Notes under the pieces: generated by a model
The model's database searches: none
Seen by the model: the letters and a program-made list of their open reading frames with translations, nothing else
What the model was told of the DNA's origin: nothing
Part shown: positions 1 to 8,766 of the stretch, piece by piece
How the letters are laid out: each line of letters opens with the position of its first letter
Numbering within the stretch: the stretch's first letter is position 1
Made by a program: the position numbers and the translations under genes
Assembly (NCBI GenBank): GCA_013001285.1
Contig: JABDMU010000046.1
Span: 1 to 64,000 of the forward strand
Reading direction: 5' to 3'
From: Flavobacteriaceae bacterium
GTDB taxonomy: Bacteria > Bacteroidota > Bacteroidia > Flavobacteriales > Flavobacteriaceae
Length of the DNA stretch: 64,000 nt

Positions 1-2175
1 ATCCGGTACATCAGCGATCTCTGGAGCTGTTTCGTCATAGTCTCTTGTTACTGTGGTAGTTTCAGTATCTGAATTTCCACAGTCGTCAGTAACGGTAAAA
101 GTATACACACGTGATTGAGAACAACCATCAGCGCTAGTTGTGATCTCTCCACCACCATCTGACTCTATTGAACCACCATCAGCACAGTTGTCTGTCCATG
201 TTGTAGACAAATTAGCTGGCCAATCTGCGTTACAACCATCTAAGGTGTAATCTGCAACATCAGCGATCTCTGGATTGGTCTCATCATATTCTCTAGTTAC
301 TGTAGTCGTTTCAGTATCTGTATTTCCCGCATCATCAGTCACAGTAAAGGTATAAACTACGGTTTGAGTACATCCATCGTCGCTAGTCATAACATCACCA
401 CCTCCATCTGAATCAACAGAACCACCTTCGGAACAATTGTCTGTCCAGGTCGTCGTTAATTTTGATGGAAAATCTTCATTGCATAATTCTAGCATGAAGT
501 CTGGTAAATCATTTATTTCTGGATCTGTAACATCATAATCTCGTGTTACTGTGGTGGTTTCAGTATCTGAATTGCCACAGTTGTCAGTAACAGTAAATGT
601 ATAAACACGGCTTTGAGAGCAACCATCATCACTGGTAGTTACTTCTCCACCTCCATCTGAATCGATAGAGCCGCCATCAGCACAGTTATCTGTCCATGTT
701 GTAGACAAATTAGCTGGCCATTCTGTATTGTAACCATCTAAGGCAAAATCAGTGACATCAACTATTTCGGGATTCGTATTATCTACTACAATTACAATAA
801 GTGTTGCCGTAATGGTTCTACCACATTCATCGGTATATGAATAATTGACATTAAATTCACCGCAGTCGCCATCAAATGGCTCTGGAGTACCTTCTGCTTG
901 ACCACTAATATCACAAGCTCCTTGACCGCCATTAGAATATGATAATAAAGGCGCGTTAAATTCCGCTAATAAGGTACAATCAATGGTTAAGTTAGTTGTT
1001 TGTTCAAATTCTGGAGCAGGAGCTCCTTCAACAGTAATTGTTATAGAATGACTTGTAGAATTTCCACAATCATCAGTACCTGTCCAAGTTCTAATGATAA
1101 CGCCTCCTTCACAAAAATCTCCAAGACCACTTAAGTCATCAGTTGCAGTCGCTTTTAATTTACCTTCGACTTTACAATTATCGGTAAAATTAATCGATTC
1201 GGCAGCTGGCACAAGGTCAATACATGAAACTGTGAAATCTTCAGGATATGAATCTAGAACTGGATCTTCACTATCACTACCAGAATATGCTAATACAATT
1301 GGATCAAGGCTGTTTCCACAAGTATCTTGAACTGTATAGGTAATTTCACCTTTCCAACCGCAATCATCACCTTTAAAATATAGATCTTTACTAACGACAA
1401 CTTCACCACATTCATCAGAAAACAACGCTGCAATTTCGGCTTCAGTTGGGCCTTCTGGAACTTCATCGAAACATAGATTTAGTCCAGATTCACCAGTTGG
1501 TAGTTGTGCATCTTTATTTAGTATTGGAGGGCTCATATCGCCACCGCTAAAAGAGATGTCTAAAAAATCAGCCTGGTTTCCACAATCGTCAGTTATGGTA
1601 TATTTATATGTTACATTCCAATTACAATCGTCACCAGATGGTACACCTGATTTTGACACGTTAACATTTCCACAATTGTCCTGGAAAAGTGCTGCAATTT
1701 CGGCTTCCGTGGGTCCAACTGGAATATCTTCGAAGCAGGCATCGATATTCGATGCGCCATCCGGAAGATCGCCAGCCAATTCTGGTGCCGATTCGTCGCC
1801 ACCGTTATAAGTAACTTTTAGTGGGGTTAGATCATTATTCCCACATTTTACGTCATACCTATAGAGTAAGGTCCAACTACAATCATTTCCTGACATAGTA
1901 GAACTTAAAGTAACTTCAATAGCCTCATTTTCACATTGACTGCTGTAAAGGTCAGCAACCTCTTCCAATGTATAAGGTGCATCAGGTGCTTCATCTTGGC
2001 AAATTGGCAAAAATTCGGTTTGCGCAGTTGCTGTAAGGTTTATAAATAATAAAAGGAATAAAGACAATAGAATTGTTTTTATTCCTTTAAGGTTCTTGAA
2101 AGACATTCTAAAATTAGAACAACAGGTTCCATTCAGCTTGTTTTTAGATGGTGAAAAGTGAGTAAGATTATTCAT
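1..2175 (-). CDS. Giant extracellular repeat (HYR-like) protein, N-terminal part; runs off left edge
   Basis: The frame is open from an ATG at 2175 to base 1 (725 codons, no stop in the stretches I translated). The N-terminus has a hydrophobic stretch ending in TATAQ, a typical secretion signal; an internal Met at 2106 would give a more compact signal peptide and is a possible start. After it come Cys-containing beta-sandwich-type repeats: first units with CFEDIPVGPTEAEIAALF-like segments, then units with TTWTDNC and YTFTVTD. Similar long proteins of Flavobacteriia are surface adhesins or gliding-associated proteins exported by the type IX system, with the sorting domain at the C-terminus; that end lies outside the window, so the export route is inferred. 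Substrate or partner unknown. Confidence 0.85.
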   Translation of the reverse strand, partial: MNNLTHFSPSKNKLNGTCCSNFRMSFKNLKGIKTILLSLFLLLFINLTATAQTEFLPICQDEAPDAPYTLEEVADLYSSQCENEAIEVTLSSTMSGNDCSWTLLYRYDVKCGNNDLTPLKVTYNGGDESAPELAGDLPDGASNIDACFEDIPVGPTEAEIAALFQDNCGNVNVSKSGVPSGDDCNWNVTYKYTITDDCGNQADFLDISFSGGDMSPPILNKDAQLPTGESGLNLCFDEVPEGPTEAEIAALFSDECGEVVVSKDLYFKGDDCGWKGEITYTVQDTCGNSLDPIVLAYSGSDSEDPVLDSYPEDFTVSCIDLVPAAESINFTDNCKVEGKLKATATDDLSGLGDFCEGGVIIRTWTGTDDCGNSTSHSITITVEGAPAPEFEQTTNLTIDCTLLAEFNAPLLSYSNGGQGACDISGQAEGTPEPFDGDCGEFNVNYSYTDECGRTITATLIVIVVDNTNPEIVDVTDFALDGYNTEWPANLSTTWTDNCADGGSIDSDGGGEVTTSDDGCSQSRVYTFTVTDNCGNSDTETTTVTRDYDVTDPEINDLPDFMLELCNEDFPSKLTTTWTDNCSEGGSVDSDGGGDVMTSDDGCTQTVVYTFTVTDDAGNTDTETTTVTREYDETNPEIADVADYTLDGCNADWPANLSTTWTDNCADGGSIESDGGGEITTSADGCSQSRVYTFTVTDDCGNSDTETTTVTRDYDETAPEIADVPD
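35..781 (-). repeat. Three tandem 249-bp (83-residue) repeats within the surface protein
   Basis: The block around TCATA-TCT-GTTACTG recurs at about 35, 284 and 533, an exact 249-base spacing. Each copy encodes a TTWTDNC segment, a Gly-rich DSDGGG segment, VYTFTVTD and TETTTVTR. The first and third copies on the DNA are closer to each other than to the middle one. Array probably continues to the left of base 1. Confidence 0.85.
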
Positions 2176-2648
2176 AGTACAAATAATTAAAGTGTGGATT
2201 GTATAATATTGTTAATAGTATTTCAAATCGTTTAACTGAACAGATTTTTTAAGCACCATATGCCGCTGTAACAGCAATGAACTCAAACGTGGAAAAACTA
2301 AAATAAAGCAATAGCACAGCCCATTTAGGCGCGCCAGAATTTTTATCGCATCAAGTGGAAAAAAGGTTGCTAACATAATTTTAGTTCATCGCTAAAATCG
2401 ATTCATAAATATCTCTTACCAAACGCTGCAAGTCGCAATGCTTAGAGTAGATATTGAGGCTGAATCTGCTATTAATCAACCTTCCGAAAATTATTTATGA
2501 GGGATAAATTTGGTAGGATTATAAATATAATGCTAAAATTTCGGGAATAATAATGTATTTGATGATTTGAACAATAATTAGTTCTAATACATTTACCTGT
2601 AATACATATCTTACAAATTTTGAATATTAGTTCGCTGAAGATAATTTT
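2176..2648. other. 473-bp non-coding gap
   Basis: AT-rich sequence between two genes on the minus strand. I see no convincing coding frame, terminator hairpin or RNA gene. It should hold the promoter of the repeat protein, but no clean TAnnTTTG box stood out. Confidence 0.5.
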
Positions 2649-3584
2649 TTAGAAAGGTATTTTTGTAAAATCAACATTTCCTCCAGAAATAACAATACCA
2701 ACCTTTCTCTTATTAAACATGTCTTTCTTACGTAATACCGCAGCCAAAGCCACAGCACTTGAAGGCTCAACGATGATCTTCATGCGTTCCCAGATCAACT
2801 TCATAGCATTTATAATTTCCGTTTCTTCAACACGTATTATTCGATCAACGTGCTTTTGGATGATGGGAAAGTTCTTATCACCAAGAACTGTTCTAAGTCC
2901 GTCAGCAATTGTATTTGAGCTTGTATTCGATTCAATTTTACCACTTTTAAGTGAGCGATAGGCATCATCTGCTTCAAAGGGCTCTCCTCCTATGACCTTA
3001 CAGTTATGTCCAAAATAATGTGCTGCTAATGCGGTTCCGGCTATCAGTCCTCCACCACCAACTGGTACAACAATAACATCAAGATCTGGATGTGTTTTCA
3101 ATAACTCCATAGCTGCTGTTCCTTGTCCGTAAATAACATTTAGATCATTACTTGGGTGAATGAACGTGGCCTGCGTTTCCTCAATTATTGTTTTGCTTAA
3201 TGCTTCTCTGCCCTTCAGATTTGGTTCGGAAATATGAATGATGCCACCATAGGTTTTCACGGCATTCATTTTCACTTTTGGCGCGTTACTAGGCATCACA
3301 ATATGCGCATCTATGCCACTATTTTTTGCGGCCAAAGACAGCGCTTGTGCAAAGTTTCCTGAAGAATGGGTGACAACACCATGGTTCTTTTGTTTGTCGC
3401 TTAATTGTAAAACTGCATTCGTTGCACCTCGCATTTTATAGGCTCCCATTTTCTGAAAATTCTCACATTTAAACACTAAGGAAGTTCCGGAAATTTCATC
3501 CAATAATGTGGAGGATAATACCGGCGTATTATGAATATAAGGTTTAATGCGATTATGGCAATTTAAAAGTTCTTCTCTATGCAT
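2649..3584 (-). CDS. Serine racemase / threonine dehydratase family PLP enzyme
   Basis: Fold-type II PLP enzyme of 311 residues that dehydrates L-serine/L-threonine or racemises serine. The Schiff-base lysine lies in MGAYKMRGA (about residue 50), the glycine-rich phosphate loop is VPVGGGGLIAG, and ISGGNVD closes the cofactor pocket. HSSGNFAQA carries the second active-site serine position, and EPFEADDAY matches the divalent-metal site (E-x3-A-D) of eukaryotic-type serine racemases, so it fits that branch better than the long biosynthetic IlvA, which also has a regulatory domain absent here. I start at ATG 3584; a TTG nine bases upstream lies in TTAAGTTTTG, which looks like promoter rather than coding. 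Main activity (racemase or dehydratase) cannot be settled from sequence. Confidence 0.85.
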   Translation of the reverse strand: MHREELLNCHNRIKPYIHNTPVLSSTLLDEISGTSLVFKCENFQKMGAYKMRGATNAVLQLSDKQKNHGVVTHSSGNFAQALSLAAKNSGIDAHIVMPSNAPKVKMNAVKTYGGIIHISEPNLKGREALSKTIIEETQATFIHPSNDLNVIYGQGTAAMELLKTHPDLDVIVVPVGGGGLIAGTALAAHYFGHNCKVIGGEPFEADDAYRSLKSGKIESNTSSNTIADGLRTVLGDKNFPIIQKHVDRIIRVEETEIINAMKLIWERMKIIVEPSSAVALAAVLRKKDMFNKRKVGIVISGGNVDFTKIPF

Positions 3585-3885
3585 AGAATACAAAACTTAA
3601 AGGTAAGAATTTTCAATCTAGAATGCATTTAACACCCTTATTTTTAAGCAATTTAAAAAATTAGCTCATTTGATACCATGTTATGTTAGCACATTACGTC
3701 AAATTCTAATAGATGTGCCTTCAATTGAAATGAAAAGGGATATAAATTTTAATGCTAGCATGGCATTTTGGTCGCCCTGAATAGCTAATATCTTTTGGTT
3801 TTCTTAGGCTTTCTCTTTACATTGTTATTGATTATCACTCATTTACCGGATAATTAATGACTAAAAACTAACTAAATAATTAACT
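3585..3885. other. Divergent intergenic region
   Basis: 301 bases between the minus-strand PLP enzyme and the plus-strand membrane protein, so it must hold two promoters. On the minus strand TTAAGTTTTG just before ATG 3584 is a loose match to the Bacteroidota -7 box. No hairpin or small gene seen. Confidence 0.4.
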
Positions 3886-4320
3886 ATGACAAACACAAAC
3901 AAACCTGGAGTATTATTTTGGATCATTGGTATTGTTGCCTTACTATGGAATGCCATGGGTGTATTAAATTATCTCGCCCAAGCATATGACATGGAAATGG
4001 CAACCGAAAAACTGTCGGCTGAACAAATAGCGTTCATGGACGCCTTACCTGCCTGGAATACGGCATTATTTGCGATCGCAGTTTTTGCAGGCTTAGCTGC
4101 AGCGCTTGCGTTTTTAATGCGTAAAAAGCTAGCTGTTATGCTATTTATCGTTTCATTTGTTGCTGCAGCAATTAGTCAGGTGTATTGGCTTTTTGGTACA
4201 GATGCACCAGAAGTATTTAGCGATCACCAGCCTTATCTTATGCCGGCCATAATTGTTATTCTAGGACTGGTATTCATTTGGTATTCTAAGAAACAAAAGG
4301 ATGCTGGAGTTTTGAACTAG
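3886..4320 (+). CDS. Small four-helix membrane protein, function unknown
   Basis: 144 residues with four hydrophobic segments at roughly residues 8-30, 58-78, 84-106 and 116-135, and a lysine-rich cytoplasmic-looking tail (SKKQKD). Related small proteins are common in Flavobacteriia and are sometimes labelled sugar transporter, but nothing here shows a transport fold, so I leave it unassigned. Monocistronic: it has its own terminator directly after the stop and the next gene has its own promoter. Confidence 0.8.
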   Translation: MTNTNKPGVLFWIIGIVALLWNAMGVLNYLAQAYDMEMATEKLSAEQIAFMDALPAWNTALFAIAVFAGLAAALAFLMRKKLAVMLFIVSFVAAAISQVYWLFGTDAPEVFSDHQPYLMPAIIVILGLVFIWYSKKQKDAGVLN

Positions 4321-4341
4321 CATCTCGATTCTAAAATTTAT

Positions 4342-4373
4342 AAAGCCTGAATAACTCGTTCAGGCTTTTTTTT
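4342..4373 (+). terminator. Rho-independent terminator of the four-helix membrane protein
   Basis: Ten-base arms AAAGCCTGAA and TTCAGGCTTT around a 7-base loop, followed by a run of T. Confidence 0.92.
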
Positions 4374-4417
4374 TGATCATCCAATTCGAAACTATAAATT
4401 ACCCAAGCAATTATTAT

Positions 4418-4425
4418 TATCTTTG
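4418..4425 (+). promoter_or_regulatory. -7 promoter box TATCTTTG upstream of dipeptidase
   Basis: Perfect match to the Bacteroidota TAnnTTTG box, 25 bases before ATG 4451. No well-placed -33 TTG is visible. Confidence 0.6.
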
Positions 4426-4450
4426 ATTTTTTCAACTAAAGTTAACTTCT

Positions 4451-5809
4451 ATGCAATTCCCTTTTACATCTTTTAATACTATAAAGCAAGTGCTAAAATT
4501 CAAATACAGCTTGGGTCTTGTTTTATTAATAATCTTCAATTTAACTTCCTGTAAGGACAATACCTCTAGTACTATGACCGATGAAGAACTCATGGCAAAG
4601 GCCAAAGCTATTCATGAACGTGTGATCACTTTAGATACACATTGCGATATAAATGTTCAAAATTTTACAGATTCTATCAACTATACTCAGGATCTGGATG
4701 CGCAGGTGACACTTCCTAAAATGACTGCTGGTGGATTAGATGTGCCTTGGTTCATTGTTTATACTGGTCAAGACTCACTTAATGCGGAAGGCTATAAAAA
4801 AGCCTATGAGAATGCCATATCAAAATTTGATGCTATTCAAAAATTGGTGAATGATATTGCACCTGATCAAATAGAATTGGCGACCACTTCGGAAGACGTT
4901 AGAAAAATAATTAAAAAAGGGAAAAAAGTGGCGATGATAGGGATCGAAAATGGCTATCCTATTGGTGAAGATATTGCTAATGTTGAGAAATTCTACAATT
5001 TGGGCGCGCGTTATATGTCCTTATCACACAACGGACATAGTCAATTGTGCGATAGTAATACAGGCGAAGAAGATGATGTTTGGTTGCACAATGGCTTAAG
5101 TGAGCTGGGAAAAGAAGTTATAGCCGAAATGAACAGATTAGGCATGCTCATCGATGTATCGCATCCGTCGAAGGAATCCATGCGTCAAATGATCAAACTG
5201 TCGAAGGCTCCAATAATTGCATCACATTCTTCGGCACGCGCCTTATGCGATCATAGCAGAAACTTAGATGATGAGCAGTTAGAATGGATGAAAGAAAATG
5301 GTGGTGTTGTTCAAACTGTTGCCTTTCAAGCTTATGTTGATAAAGAAAAGAATGATAAAAGAGATGCTGCCTTAAAAGAGATTCGTAAAGGCATTGCCGA
5401 TTCATTGGAAATAAAATGGTACAATTCATTTAAAGAAGTACGTGAAGCTAAATTAAATCCTGAAGAGCAAATGGCATTTTATCAAAACTATCGTAAGGTA
5501 ATCGGACTAGCCAATGAAAAGGTAGCAAGAATAAAAGACTTCCCTCCTGCTGTGAACGTTTCAGATTTTGTGGATCATATTGATTATATGGTTGATAAAA
5601 TTGGATTGAAGCATGTTGGAATCAGTAGTGATTTTGACGGTGGTGGCGGAGTCGATGGTTGGAATGATGCCTCCGAAACTTTAAATGTTACTCTGGAGCT
5701 CGTAAAGCGTGGCTATACCGAAGAAGAAATAAGTGCACTTTGGAGTGATAATTTATTACGCGTACTTGATGAAGCCCAAGCCGTGGCCAAAGAAATTCAA
5801 GCCGAATAA
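4451..5809 (+). CDS. Membrane dipeptidase, peptidase family M19, lipoprotein
   Basis: Zinc dipeptidase that releases amino acids from dipeptides, likely at the cell envelope. A signal segment ends at LTSC, giving lipidated Cys34. The binuclear zinc ligands of the renal dipeptidase family are in place: H64 and D66 in LDTHCDI, E166 in GIENGYP, H238 in IDVSHPS and H259 in IASHSSAR; HVGISSDFDGGG near the C-terminus supplies the last aspartate. 452 residues, somewhat longer than the ~400 typical, because of the lipoprotein leader and an insert around 320-370. Starts at an ATG 25 bases after a good promoter box. Single gene, closed by a shared terminator. Confidence 0.92.
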   Translation: MQFPFTSFNTIKQVLKFKYSLGLVLLIIFNLTSCKDNTSSTMTDEELMAKAKAIHERVITLDTHCDINVQNFTDSINYTQDLDAQVTLPKMTAGGLDVPWFIVYTGQDSLNAEGYKKAYENAISKFDAIQKLVNDIAPDQIELATTSEDVRKIIKKGKKVAMIGIENGYPIGEDIANVEKFYNLGARYMSLSHNGHSQLCDSNTGEEDDVWLHNGLSELGKEVIAEMNRLGMLIDVSHPSKESMRQMIKLSKAPIIASHSSARALCDHSRNLDDEQLEWMKENGGVVQTVAFQAYVDKEKNDKRDAALKEIRKGIADSLEIKWYNSFKEVREAKLNPEEQMAFYQNYRKVIGLANEKVARIKDFPPAVNVSDFVDHIDYMVDKIGLKHVGISSDFDGGGGVDGWNDASETLNVTLELVKRGYTEEEISALWSDNLLRVLDEAQAVAKEIQAE

Positions 5810-5830
5810 AAGTTATAAATTGAAATAAAA

Positions 5831-5860
5831 AAAGCCAGCGTTTTTCGCTGGCTTTTTCGT
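5831..5860. terminator. Bidirectional terminator between dipeptidase and Hsp20
   Basis: Arms AAAGCCAGCG and CGCTGGCTTT with a T5 loop, A-rich on the left and T-rich on the right, so it can end both converging transcripts. Confidence 0.9.
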
Positions 5861-6340
5861 TTAGGAAATTTTAATATTTCTTATAGGTTTTTTCTTTGCC
5901 TCTTCCTTTTTAGGCAAGTGAACTTTTAAGATTCCATCTTCATATTTCGCCTTTATTTTTTCTGATTCAACTGAATCAGGTAACGAGAAAGAGCGCTTAA
6001 ATGAAGCGTAGCCAAATTCACGTCTCGTGTAATGCTCTTCATTTTCCTCCGAAGTCGTTTTTTCTTCGGCAGAAATCGTTAAAATTTGATTATCCAGACT
6101 GATATCGAAGTCTGACTTAGACATGCCAGGAATTGCCATTTCAACTACATAGTCATCGGTAGAATCAATGACATTTACTGCTGGTAAAGTCATTCCTCTA
6201 TTAAAATTTGACGTAAGATCTGGAGTAAGACGACTTTCAAAGATATCGTCAAGCCAAGACGAAAATGTTGGTAATGTTCTAAAACCTAAAGAATTCGATT
6301 TTTCATTTCCGCTTTTTACAGTTGGAATTAACCCATTCAT
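5861..6340 (-). CDS. Small heat shock protein Hsp20/alpha-crystallin
   Basis: ATP-independent chaperone of 159 residues that holds unfolding proteins. The alpha-crystallin domain spans about residues 50-150: it opens with VVEMAIPGMSKSDFDI, has the FKRSFSLPD segment and the A/YEDGILKVHLPK signature, and ends in a basic tail whose IRNIKI resembles the C-terminal I-x-I anchoring motif. ATG at 6340. It stands alone; I found no recognisable heat-shock operator in the 130 bases upstream. Confidence 0.95.
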   Translation of the reverse strand: MNGLIPTVKSGNEKSNSLGFRTLPTFSSWLDDIFESRLTPDLTSNFNRGMTLPAVNVIDSTDDYVVEMAIPGMSKSDFDISLDNQILTISAEEKTTSEENEEHYTRREFGYASFKRSFSLPDSVESEKIKAKYEDGILKVHLPKKEEAKKKPIRNIKIS

Positions 6341-6477
6341 AACTAATTAAATTTTAAATTAAACATTAACTTTTAACCATAATAAGCAAAATAAATGCCA
6401 TGTATAAAAAACTGAAAATATTTCAGAAAATCTGACATTTTTTCAGCTTAAAACCGTAAAGACCAATTACTTAGTGG

Positions 6478-7353
6478 CTATTGATTTTTTTTAAAGCCAT
6501 AAACCAATTGTTTAAAAAAGGACTTTGGCATTTTGTCATCATCTGAATACCCCAATTCAATAGTCCCACTTGTTTCTGGAATGTAATTGGTTTTGAAAAG
6601 ATAATCCCATAGACTCAAGCTTATTCCAAAATTTACACCATACATACGCTTTTTTGGTAATGCATAGGCATGATGATATAAATGCATCACAGGATTATTA
6701 AAAACATACTTTAACGGACCGTAAGAGAACTTAACATTAGCATGATTCAAATGCCCAATAGTTATGGCCATAAAATGAACAATGTAAGCTTGTTCCGGTT
6801 CAAATCCACCCAACAACATCACCGCAAATACTTTTAGTGGTTTATAAAAAATGTTTTCCATCCAATGATATCTGAGGTGAGCAGCAAAGCCCATTTCCTT
6901 AACCGAATGATGTACTTTATGAAAGCGCCATAAAATGGAAAAGCGATGCAGCATGACATGAGTGAGCCATTGTACAAAATCCAGCACTATGAAGAACAAT
7001 AACAGTTGACCCCAAGTTGGAATGGAAGAAATATCGATAATTGCCAATGAGCTCATAGTTACACCGAAACTTTTAAAGGCAACTTCAAGCATACTATAAA
7101 CCCCACCAATGACAATTGCAAAAATGAAAAAGTTGAAGAACATGTAAAAGCCATCAAGCCAGAAATCCTTCCGAAAAATAGACTGTTCTTTTCGCCAAGG
7201 AACGATGATCTCAAGAAACCACACCAATAGTGAAATGACTACTAGTCCCCAGAAATAATTAGTATACCATGGCACTTCGAATAAAATCGATTTCCACGTC
7301 CAATCTAATGTTCCTAAAAATGCATTTTTAAATGCTTCTAAATATTTTTCCAT
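6478..7353 (-). CDS. Fatty acid hydroxylase / sterol desaturase superfamily membrane enzyme
   Basis: Integral membrane di-iron enzyme family that hydroxylates or desaturates lipids. Several hydrophobic segments (about residues 28-48, 65-87, 113-133, 170-190) and the histidine clusters of the family are visible: THVMLHR, FHKVHH, HLRYH, GHLNH and LYHHA. 291 residues is normal. It starts two bases after the stop of the sulfurtransferase gene, so it is the last cistron of the sulfite-oxidase operon. Substrate unknown; Bacteroidota generally lack sterols, so a fatty acid, carotenoid or sulfonolipid-type substrate is more likely (inference). Confidence 0.85.
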   Translation of the reverse strand: MEKYLEAFKNAFLGTLDWTWKSILFEVPWYTNYFWGLVVISLLVWFLEIIVPWRKEQSIFRKDFWLDGFYMFFNFFIFAIVIGGVYSMLEVAFKSFGVTMSSLAIIDISSIPTWGQLLLFFIVLDFVQWLTHVMLHRFSILWRFHKVHHSVKEMGFAAHLRYHWMENIFYKPLKVFAVMLLGGFEPEQAYIVHFMAITIGHLNHANVKFSYGPLKYVFNNPVMHLYHHAYALPKKRMYGVNFGISLSLWDYLFKTNYIPETSGTIELGYSDDDKMPKSFFKQLVYGFKKNQ

Positions 7354-7355
7354 AA

Positions 7356-8318
7356 CTATTTATATTCTTTTGTTATTGTATCGCTTTCAATAGGTAATTC
7401 TTTATGATAACTCCATTCTACCCACGACCCATCATAATTTTTTACGCGTTTAAATCCTAATAATTCTGTCAATACGAAGGTTGTGTGTGAAGATCGTACA
7501 CCAGAATGACAATAAACTATGATGTCCTTGTCCTGTGTTATTTGATGCCGAGCATATAAATCATACAGTTCTTGAAAGGACTTGAATTTTTTAGAGCCAT
7601 GATAATCAATTGTATTTGCCCAATCAACCATGATACTTTTAGGAATATGCCCTGCTCGACTAGCGCCAGATTTTTGACGCAGTCCAGTAAATTCGTCTGT
7701 GGCTCTTGTATCTAGCACTACGCTGCTATTATTAGTTACTACCGATTTCAATTCGTTTAATCCAATGTAAAGTTTAATGTTTAACTCATCAGGCAATGTA
7801 AAATGAGAGGGTTGATATACCTGTGTTTCTTTAGAAAGCTTTCCCTTCATCTCAATCCAATGATCTAGACCGCCATTCAGCAGTTTGACATTTTCAAATC
7901 CATAATTTTTCAGTATCCACCACAATCTTGAGGCGTCACAAGCTCCATTATTATCATAAATTATCAAGTGGTCTTTGTTCTCAATCCCCAGTTTACTAAA
8001 TAAAAGTTCTATTTGAGCCTTGGTGGCCATGATCCCTTGATAAGGGTAGTCATTATTTTCAATATCTGTACGCCAAATGTTAATTGCATTTGGAATATGC
8101 CCAGAATTAAAATCATCCGGTTTTCTCAAATCTATGATTTTATGATCTATAGAAGTTGAAAAATTCTTGAGTTCTTCAACTTCAATAAGATGTTCTGTAC
8201 TGTAGTATGCTTTTGTCGCTTCGGATACGAATGGGGTATCCTCACCCCATTTTTTTTCTTCTCCATTACAAGCGAAAAAGAGTACTGCAATACATCCTAT
8301 TTTAATTCTCCAATTCAT
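7356..8318 (-). CDS. Two-domain rhodanese-type sulfurtransferase, lipoprotein
   Basis: Transfers sulfane sulfur, for example from thiosulfate or 3-mercaptopyruvate, to a thiophilic acceptor. Two rhodanese domains: an N-terminal one (about 35-160, GHIPNAIN, NGGLDHW) whose catalytic position is degenerate, and a C-terminal one (about 185-310) with catalytic Cys270 in YCHSGVRSS. The leader ends in LFFAC, so Cys17 is probably lipidated and the enzyme works outside the cytoplasm. ATG 8318 overlaps the end of the cytochrome gene by 17 bases. Placement with a sulfite oxidase suggests it feeds or drains the same sulfur pool: thiosulfate sulfurtransferases release sulfite. Confidence 0.88.
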   Translation of the reverse strand: MNWRIKIGCIAVLFFACNGEEKKWGEDTPFVSEATKAYYSTEHLIEVEELKNFSTSIDHKIIDLRKPDDFNSGHIPNAINIWRTDIENNDYPYQGIMATKAQIELLFSKLGIENKDHLIIYDNNGACDASRLWWILKNYGFENVKLLNGGLDHWIEMKGKLSKETQVYQPSHFTLPDELNIKLYIGLNELKSVVTNNSSVVLDTRATDEFTGLRQKSGASRAGHIPKSIMVDWANTIDYHGSKKFKSFQELYDLYARHQITQDKDIIVYCHSGVRSSHTTFVLTELLGFKRVKNYDGSWVEWSYHKELPIESDTITKEYK

Positions 8319-8766
8319 ACCATTCTATATCTGTTAATATGGCGCGCCTGCCTGTGTTTTCTGGTGCATAATTTTTTGCTAAATAGCTAACGACAATGTC
8401 TTCATTTGCGCCAAGATCCCATAGCTTTTGGGTGTCTTGCATCCATCTAATTATGCTGATCCAACCTTCTTTTGTTGCTCGATTTTGAGTAACTAATTTT
8501 GCCGAATGACAAGGTGTGCATTGCGAAATGACCACCTGCAATCCATCATCATCCTTAAATCCTGTAGCCAAATGAATACCATTTTCAATTCTATTTGGAT
8601 CTATGTCAACATACGCATTACTATTGGTTTTAGGTGATGGGATTAGCACTGATGGATTTACACTTATATAAACCAAACCTGCAGACAACAGCAACAGTAA
8701 TCCGAAAAACACAGATAAAGCGTAATAAATACGCATCACTTTTTTTCTGAATTTTTGTTGCTCCAT
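8302..8766 (-). CDS. Membrane-anchored monoheme cytochrome c (SorB-like)
   Basis: 154 residues starting at ATG 8766, which shares a base with the stop of the molybdoenzyme gene (TAATG on the minus strand); a longer frame upstream lies inside that gene and is not the start. One membrane helix at about residues 14-34 anchors it, with a single heme site C83-T-P-C86-H87; Met in RWMQDTQ is a candidate axial ligand. In sulfite dehydrogenases of the SorAB type a small cytochrome c takes electrons from the molybdenum subunit; the order and coupling here fit that role. Confidence 0.88.
   Translation of the reverse strand: MEQQKFRKKVMRIYYALSVFFGLLLLLSAGLVYISVNPSVLIPSPKTNSNAYVDIDPNRIENGIHLATGFKDDDGLQVVISQCTPCHSAKLVTQNRATKEGWISIIRWMQDTQKLWDLGANEDIVVSYLAKNYAPENTGRRAILTDIEWYELEN

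Noticed and set aside
3585-3593. TTG 3593 as start of the PLP enzyme
   Set aside because: It overlaps a promoter-like TTAAGTTTTG and an ATG follows nine bases later at a position fitting the family.
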